DNA from: an uncultured Caryophanales bacterium | GTDB taxonomy: Bacteria > Bacillota_I > Bacilli_A > RF39 > UBA660 | Assembly: GCA_947303225.1 (NCBI GenBank) | Contig: CAMYXG010000036.1 | Coordinates: 1 to 10,450, forward strand | DNA: 10,450 nt | Direction: 5' to 3' | In this document: positions 6,594 through 10,450 of the stretch, piece after piece | How positions within the stretch are numbered: the stretch's first letter is position 1 | How the letters are laid out: each line of letters begins with the position of its first letter | Made by a program: the position numbers and the translations under genes | Notes under the pieces: model-generated | Databases searched by the model: none | Seen by the model: only the letters and a program-made list of their open reading frames with translations | What the model was told of the DNA's origin: nothing

Positions 6594-7469
6594 ATGAAGG
6601 AAATTATAGTTATTGTGGGACCTACTGGAATTGGAAAAACAAAATGTAGTGTAGAACTGGCAAAAAGAATCCATGCAGAGATAATAAATGGTGATAGTGT
6701 TTCTATCTATAAAGATTTAGAAATTGCTAGTGCAAAACCAACAAAAGAAGAACAAGAGAACATTCCCCATCATTTAATTAGTATCAAAGAAGTAGAAGAA
6801 GAATATACAGTATATGATTATCAAAAAGATGTAAGAAAACTCATAAAAGAAATCTCAGACAGAGGAAAGAGAATTATCATTGTTGGTGGAACAGGATTAT
6901 ATATTAAGGCAGCACTATATGATTATCAGTTTCAGCAAGGTACAAAGAATCATGACTATAAAGAATTATCGAATGAAGAACTAATCAATAAGATAAAAAG
7001 TTTTCAGAAAGATTTAATCATAGATCATAATAATAGAAGACGATTAGTTAGACTATTAAATAAACTAGAAAATAATGAAGTAATAACAAATTGTAAAGAT
7101 AATTGTTTATATCCTATTAAAGTGATTGGATTAACTACTGATAGAGAGCAATTATATGAAAGAATCAATCAAAGAGTAGACCAAATGTTTCAAAATGGTT
7201 TGTTAGAAGAAATAGAATCATTAAAAGAAAAGTATCAATCATCTAGAATACTAAATAGTGGAATAGGGTATAAAGAATTTTATGATTATTTATTTCATAA
7301 TAAATCTTTAGAAATTGTAAAAGAAGAAATCAAACAGAATTCTAGAAGATATGCAAAAAGGCAGTATACTTTCTTTCGAAATCAATTTCCTACAAAATGG
7401 ATAGAAGTAGATTATAATAATTTCATCAATACAATCAATCAAGTACAAGAAGAAGTAGAAAAAAAATAG
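6594..7469 (+). CDS. miaA: tRNA dimethylallyltransferase
   Basis: A 291-residue MiaA, which transfers a dimethylallyl group to N6 of A37 in tRNAs reading codons that start with U; the product is later methylthiolated by MiaB. Visible motifs: P-loop G-P-T-G-I-G-K-T (9-16), catalytic-region N-G-D-S (32-35) with D34, A-S-A-K-P-T (45-50, usually G-T-A-K-P), I-P-H-H-L-I (57-62), G-G-T-G-L-Y (98-103), the tRNA-binding insertion (about 110-175), R-I-N-Q-R-V-D-x-M (190-198), S-G-I-G-Y-K-E (222-228) and A-K-R-Q-Y-T-F-F-R (254-262). Length is slightly below the usual ~300-315. AAGGAAGG lies upstream of the ATG. With only 18 bases after mutL and no promoter between, it is the second gene of a mutL-miaA operon, a common pairing in Bacillota. 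It ends in a hairpin shared with the convergent gene. Confidence 0.96.
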   Translation: MKEIIVIVGPTGIGKTKCSVELAKRIHAEIINGDSVSIYKDLEIASAKPTKEEQENIPHHLISIKEVEEEYTVYDYQKDVRKLIKEISDRGKRIIIVGGTGLYIKAALYDYQFQQGTKNHDYKELSNEELINKIKSFQKDLIIDHNNRRRLVRLLNKLENNEVITNCKDNCLYPIKVIGLTTDREQLYERINQRVDQMFQNGLLEEIESLKEKYQSSRILNSGIGYKEFYDYLFHNKSLEIVKEEIKQNSRRYAKRQYTFFRNQFPTKWIEVDYNNFINTINQVQEEVEKK

Positions 7470-7486
7470 ACCGTAAGGTCTATTTT
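7463..7486. terminator. Shared bidirectional terminator between miaA and the transglutaminase-like gene
   Basis: A 10-bp perfect stem (7463-7472 with 7477-7486) closes a GTAA tetraloop of the stable GNRA type. On the minus strand it runs into eight T residues, a strong terminator; on the plus strand the right arm ends in TTTT followed by AATT, which is weaker. The two convergent stop codons (miaA TAG 7467-7469; the minus-strand TAG 7482-7480) sit opposite each other in the stem. Confidence 0.85.
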
Positions 7487-8397
7487 AATTCTGAATAAAC
7501 ATCTAAATCAAATACATGTTGTGTTTTTTCTATTTTTAATAACTGCTCTGTATTAATCAAAAAGTAATTATGCTCTAAATAATCTTTTCCATCATCCGCT
7601 ACAGGATCATCCCAAGTAAGATCAAGATGATACCAAGATTCTCCCATTTGGACAGCATTCCAAATGTGATCATTACTTGATACTTTGAAACTATTTACAT
7701 TCATTTTTTGTAAGAATAATTCCATCAAATCAGTATAGCCTCCACATACAGCATATCCTTCAAATAAAGGACCATATGCAATATCGGAATGATAATCATT
7801 AATAGCTTTATCACTTCTTAAAGAATCATATTTCGTATGCTCAATAATATAATCATGAATACTACGAATATTATCTTCTAAAGTAGCATCTTCCTTTACT
7901 AATTTATAATATAAGGAATCAACTTGTTCATTAATTTGTTTAATTTGATCTTCCGAATAACTATGAATGATACTAATCGTTACTTTACCTAAAGTATCAT
8001 ACTGCGTTTCAATATGAGCAAAACTATTATAAGGATGCACAAAATTATTGATATCGGATAATTGTGTTTGATCATCGGCAAGTTTTTGAATATCATTCAA
8101 ACAATTTTCATATTCAGTAGGGCAATAAAAAGAAAAAGATTTCTTTCCTGCATTTATAACAGTATAATATATATTTAAAATATCTTGGAAATCATGAGGA
8201 GAAAAATCATTTGTATTTTTAACATATTTAAAATTAATATCCCGATAATAAGAATTTGTTTTACCCAATTTAACAGAAATACTTTCAGTTTCAAACCGAG
8301 TATTCAATATAGTAATAATATCATCTTTTCGAATCATTAATAATCCAATTAAAATCATCAGTAATCCAAGGAATGCAATAGCAGATATTTTTTTCAT
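7480..8397 (-). CDS. Membrane-anchored transglutaminase-like cysteine protease/peptidase-fold protein
   Basis: A 305-residue protein. Residues 1-22 are a basic start followed by one hydrophobic helix without a clear signal-peptidase site, predicting an N-terminal membrane anchor with the rest outside the cell. The N-terminal half (30-165) matches nothing I recognise; it has a Cys pair (92, 99). The C-terminal half is a transglutaminase-like superfamily domain: R-S-I-H-D-Y-I-I-E-H-T-x-Y-D (178-191), Y-A-V-C-G-G-Y (215-221) with nucleophile C218, D-H-I-W-N (243-247) with H244, and Y-H-L-D-L-T-W-D-D-P (256-265) with D259, a complete Cys-His-Asp triad. Bacterial members of this type are usually peptidases or amide-bond-modifying enzymes acting on cell-wall or surface proteins; the substrate is unknown. 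AGGAGG precedes the ATG by about seven bases. The gene has its own promoter and is separated from rpsT by a terminator. Confidence 0.85.
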   Translation of the reverse strand: MKKISAIAFLGLLMILIGLLMIRKDDIITILNTRFETESISVKLGKTNSYYRDINFKYVKNTNDFSPHDFQDILNIYYTVINAGKKSFSFYCPTEYENCLNDIQKLADDQTQLSDINNFVHPYNSFAHIETQYDTLGKVTISIIHSYSEDQIKQINEQVDSLYYKLVKEDATLEDNIRSIHDYIIEHTKYDSLRSDKAINDYHSDIAYGPLFEGYAVCGGYTDLMELFLQKMNVNSFKVSSNDHIWNAVQMGESWYHLDLTWDDPVADDGKDYLEHNYFLINTEQLLKIEKTQHVFDLDVYSELK

Positions 8398-8423
8398 AAG
8401 TTAGCCTCCTAATCATAAATAAC

Positions 8424-8452
8424 ATTTTACTAGAAAAAAAAAAGAAAGTAAA
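8424..8452 (-). promoter_or_regulatory. Sigma-A promoter of the transglutaminase-like gene
   Basis: On the minus strand, -35 TTTACT (8452-8447) and -10 TAAAAT (8429-8424) are separated by exactly 17 bases. The predicted start near 8417 gives a leader of about 20 bases with AGGAGG. It lies immediately downstream of the rpsT terminator. Confidence 0.68.
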
Positions 8453-8478
8453 TAAAAAACCAATTATTTCTAATCGGT
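8453..8478 (-). terminator. Rho-independent terminator of rpsT
   Basis: On the minus strand an 8-bp stem (8478-8471 with 8466-8459, including one G-U pair) closes a GAAA tetraloop (GNRA type), followed directly by TTTTTTATTT. It begins four bases after the rpsT stop codon. It should insulate rpsT from the transglutaminase-like gene. Confidence 0.85.
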
Positions 8479-8481
8479 CAA

Positions 8482-8745
8482 TTATTCCATCTCATTTTTA
8501 GTTTTTGTTAGTCTTGATTTCAAACGAGCTGCCTTATTTTTATGAATTTTACCACTTGACATAGCTTTATCGATTCTTTGAATTGCTGTATTATAATGAT
8601 TTGCAGCAACATCATGGTTACCAGCTTTAGCTTCTTTTTCGAACTTTTTAATAGCAGTTCTCATGCTAGAAATTATTAAAGTATTTACTTCTGCTTTTTT
8701 AGCATTAGAACGCATACGCTTTTTAGCACTTTTAATATTTGGCAT
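8482..8745 (-). CDS. rpsT: 30S ribosomal protein S20
   Basis: An 87-residue, Lys/Arg/Ala-rich protein, the normal length for S20. It opens with the family signature M-P-N-I-K-S-A-K-K-R and continues with the three-helix pattern, including T-A-I-K-K-F-E (31-37), the N-H-Y-N-T-A-I-Q-R-I-D-K-A region (49-61) and K-I-H-K-N-K-A-A-R-x-K-S-R-L (66-79). S20 binds 16S rRNA early in assembly of the small subunit. The AGGTGA ribosome binding site lies just upstream of the ATG. It is monocistronic, with a strong extended -10 promoter and a tetraloop terminator, and is divergent from gpr, the same arrangement as in Bacillus. Confidence 0.98.
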   Translation of the reverse strand: MPNIKSAKKRMRSNAKKAEVNTLIISSMRTAIKKFEKEAKAGNHDVAANHYNTAIQRIDKAMSSGKIHKNKAARLKSRLTKTKNEME

Positions 8746-8775
8746 TTTTTCACCTCACTTTTTGTAAACATATTC

Positions 8776-8804
8776 ATTCTATCAAAAAAACAAGAAAAAA
8801 GCAA
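8776..8804 (-). promoter_or_regulatory. Sigma-A promoter of rpsT
   Basis: On the minus strand, -35 TTGCTT (8804-8799), a 17-base spacer and -10 TAGAAT (8781-8776) preceded by TGA, which gives an extended -10. The predicted start near 8769 leaves a leader of about 24 bases. A strong promoter suits a ribosomal protein gene. Confidence 0.72.
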
Positions 8805-8831
8805 ATAAAAACGAGATTTTTGTAAATATTA
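8803..8831 (+). promoter_or_regulatory. Possible forespore (sigma-G-like) promoter of gpr
   Basis: AAATA (8803-8807) and AATATTA (8825-8831), 17 bases apart, each differ by one base from sigma-G-type elements (G-H-A-T-R-like and C-A-T-n-n-T-A). gpr is sigma-G/sigma-F controlled in Bacillus, which is why I looked here. No convincing sigma-A promoter is seen upstream of gpr. In DNA this AT-rich, such a match can occur by chance. Confidence 0.25.
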
Positions 8832-8845
8832 TAAGGGGTGATAAA

Positions 8846-9643
8846 ATGACTATAGATAAAAATATCCGTACAGATTTAATTCTTGAGAAAGATTTGAATT
8901 TAGAAAATTCATCAATCATAGAAGAAATGAATCAAATTCAAATTGTTAAAAGTAAGCAAAATAATTATAGATATACTACAATATCTTTTCCAAATATTAC
9001 AGAAAAGAACAATTATCAAAGAGTATTAAATGTATTTTTAAAAGAGCTAAAGCAATATATAAAAATAAAAAAAGAAGACATTATTTTAGTGATAGGATTA
9101 GGAAATGAAAAAAGCACTCCAGATTCATTAGGACCAATAGCAGTAGAACATATTTTGGTAACAAGATATTTCACATTATTTGGTGACTTAGAAGAGGGAT
9201 ATAGTAATGTCTGTTCCTTTATACCTGATGTTATGGGAAATACAGGAATAGAAACTGCTGATATCATCAAAAGCATCATTAGAGAAACAAAAGCAACTAA
9301 GGTAATCGTAATCGATGCTTTAAAAACAAATCATATTAATAGATTAGTAAAGACAATCCAAATTACTGATCAAGGAATATCACCTGGAAGTGGTATTCAG
9401 AATAATCGCTCAGAAATAAGTAAAGAAACAATGAATGTCGATATAATAGCCATTGGAGTACCAACAGTAGTAGATATTAAAACAATAATAAGTAATTATG
9501 TAAAGAAAGATATTAATATACAGGACAATCTAATGGTTACCCCAACCAATATAGATTTTGTAATAGAAAAATTATCATATCTAATTAGTGAAGGATTGAA
9601 TATTACATTTCATAAAAACTTTATACGACAAAATAATCTCTAA
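8846..9643 (+). CDS. gpr: Spore germination protease GPR (compact form)
   Basis: A 265-residue GPR, the spore-specific protease that degrades small acid-soluble spore proteins (SASPs) at germination. It is made as a zymogen in the forespore. Landmarks: I-R-T-D-L (7-11), the segment near the autoprocessing site; G-L-G-N (84-87); T-P-D-S-L-G-P (91-97) with D93; V-M-G-N-T-G-I-E-T (129-137); V-I-D-A-L (155-159) with D157; Q-I-T-D-Q-G-I-S-P-G-S-G (172-183); E-I-S-K-E-T (190-195); I-A-I-G-V-P-T-V-V-D (201-210); and V-T-P-T-N-I-D (231-237). D93 and D157 correspond to the two aspartates proposed as catalytic in Bacillus megaterium GPR. The protein is about 100 residues shorter than Bacillus GPR. The saving lies mainly between the V-P-T-V-V-D and V-T-P-x-x-I-D motifs, plus a shorter N-terminus. 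GGGGTGAT precedes the ATG. spoIIP follows after 29 bases on the same strand, probably co-transcribed. Confidence 0.95.
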   Translation: MTIDKNIRTDLILEKDLNLENSSIIEEMNQIQIVKSKQNNYRYTTISFPNITEKNNYQRVLNVFLKELKQYIKIKKEDIILVIGLGNEKSTPDSLGPIAVEHILVTRYFTLFGDLEEGYSNVCSFIPDVMGNTGIETADIIKSIIRETKATKVIVIDALKTNHINRLVKTIQITDQGISPGSGIQNNRSEISKETMNVDIIAIGVPTVVDIKTIISNYVKKDINIQDNLMVTPTNIDFVIEKLSYLISEGLNITFHKNFIRQNNL

Positions 9644-9672
9644 CTGAATTGTACAATATCATTGGTGATAAA

Positions 9673-10450
9673 ATGAAAAAAAGAGCAAAAATAAGAAAAA
9701 AACGTCATAATAAATATAAGTATTTATGGATAATAATGATGTTTTTTATTGGAGTGAGAATGAGTTATCAAAAATTATCATCCTCCAATATAAAATGGAA
9801 AAAGAATAAAATAATCAATTATTTAGTAGAAAATACTTTAAATAAAAATAGTCAAAATATAATAGAAAATCTAGCAAAAAAAACAATTCAAAAGAATAAT
9901 CCAATAAATACATTATATCAATCTTATAGTAAGTATACTCCTATCCCTATAAATAATAAAAAAAATCATACTTCACCATTGATTTATATTTATAATACAC
10001 ATCAAACGGAAGAATATCATCCAAGTGATTACATAGAATTTAGTATCAATCCTACAGTTGTGATGAATGATTATATATTAGAAGAAGTATTTGAAAAGAA
10101 AGGATTAGAAACAATAGTAGAAACATCTTCTATTTCAGAACTATTAAAACAAAATAATTGGAGATATTCAAATAGCTATAAAGCAAGTAGAATCTTAATG
10201 GAAAATGCCCAAAAAAACTATCCAACACTAAAATATTTTATAGATATCCATAGAGATAGTATTTCCAAAGAAAAGACAACAATAGAAATTGGTGAAAAGA
10301 GTTATGCTTCCATTCTTTTTATAGTAGGACTAGAAAATCAAAATTATTCAGAGAATCTATCATTCACAGAACAAATTCATCAAAAAATAAATGAAAAGTA
10401 TCCAAATCTAAGCAAAGGAATATATAAAAAAGGAGGATTAGGAGTCACTG
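9673..10450 (+). CDS. spoIIP: Stage II sporulation protein P (3' end outside window)
   Basis: The frame is open from ATG 9673 to the window end (259 codons) with no stop, so the gene is cut by the boundary. Residues 1-30 are strongly basic followed by a short hydrophobic helix (about 18-29), an N-terminal membrane anchor. After a linker comes the SpoIIP hydrolase domain: I-Y-N-T-H-Q-T-E-E-Y (106-115) with H110 and E113/E114, D-I-H-R-D-S (191-196) with H193, K-S-Y-A (209-212), F-I-V-G (216-219), then Y-P-N-L-S-K-G-I (243-250). SpoIIP is the amidase and endopeptidase of the SpoIIDMP complex that thins septal peptidoglycan and drives engulfment of the forespore. GGTGAT precedes the ATG, and the gene follows gpr by 29 bases as in Bacillus. 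An alternative start at codon 22 would remove the basic head and is less likely. Confidence 0.93.
   Translation, partial: MKKRAKIRKKRHNKYKYLWIIMMFFIGVRMSYQKLSSSNIKWKKNKIINYLVENTLNKNSQNIIENLAKKTIQKNNPINTLYQSYSKYTPIPINNKKNHTSPLIYIYNTHQTEEYHPSDYIEFSINPTVVMNDYILEEVFEKKGLETIVETSSISELLKQNNWRYSNSYKASRILMENAQKNYPTLKYFIDIHRDSISKEKTTIEIGEKSYASILFIVGLENQNYSENLSFTEQIHQKINEKYPNLSKGIYKKGGLGVT

Noticed and set aside
9016..9279. Minus-strand open frame inside gpr
   Set aside because: Fully antisense to conserved GPR motifs, with no ribosome binding site or recognisable product.
1..10450. UGA-as-tryptophan code (Mollicutes-like), considered because no gene uses TGA as stop
   Set aside because: Conserved Trp positions use TGG and I noticed no TGA within the conserved frames, which are full length under the standard code; all ten visible stops being TAA or TAG fits AT bias.
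1..10450. CRISPR arrays, IS elements, tRNA or rRNA genes, riboswitches
   Set aside because: No regularly spaced repeats, transposase-like proteins, terminal inverted repeats, cloverleaf-like or known leader structures were recognised on either strand.

Overview
The window is AT-rich DNA with A/T-ending codons, strong AGGAGG/AGGTGAT-type ribosome binding sites and consensus sigma-A promoters. It also carries two sporulation genes (gpr, spoIIP). Together these point to a spore-forming, low-GC member of the Bacillota, most likely a Bacilli-type gut lineage. The assignment to an uncultured gut group (RF39-like) rests on overall resemblance of the DUF6273 and prepilin-like proteins and is inference. 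Stop codons are TAA or TAG only, and Trp is read from TGG, so the standard bacterial code fits.

Left edge (1-624): the 3' end of a gene for a DUF6273-type surface protein. Its last ~35 codons (a W-W-L-R-S...G-V-S-P-A-F-R-I module) have a codon pattern unlike the rest of the window: 24 of 26 consecutive codons end in T or C. This is what a diversity-generating-retroelement (DGR) variable region looks like, and it is the most interesting signal here. No template repeat or reverse transcriptase lies in the window.

Housekeeping block (720-7469): yneF (small membrane protein) faces a PLP-homeostasis gene (YggS family), and the two are separated by a hairpin. The PLP gene is divergent from uvrC, with two back-to-back extended -10 promoters between them. 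Then come a prepilin-like protein carrying a C-terminal glutamine-amidotransferase-like domain, then mutL and miaA as an apparent two-gene operon. Three genes here serve DNA repair or tRNA modification (uvrC, mutL, miaA); the prepilin-like gene, with its own promoter and terminator, looks like an accessory insertion between uvrC and mutL.

Right block (7480-10450): a membrane-anchored transglutaminase-like protein and ribosomal protein S20 (rpsT), both on the minus strand and each with its own promoter, with a strong terminator between them. Divergent from rpsT are gpr (spore germination protease) and spoIIP (engulfment peptidoglycan hydrolase, cut by the window end). The order rpsT<-, gpr->, spoIIP-> is the same as in Bacillus. 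GPR is unusually compact: short N-terminal pro-segment and no sign of the insertion present in Bacillus GPR.

No tRNA, rRNA, riboswitch, IS element or CRISPR array was recognised. No gene-free stretch exceeds 300 bases; the longest (625-772) holds the yneF promoter and otherwise nothing recognisable.
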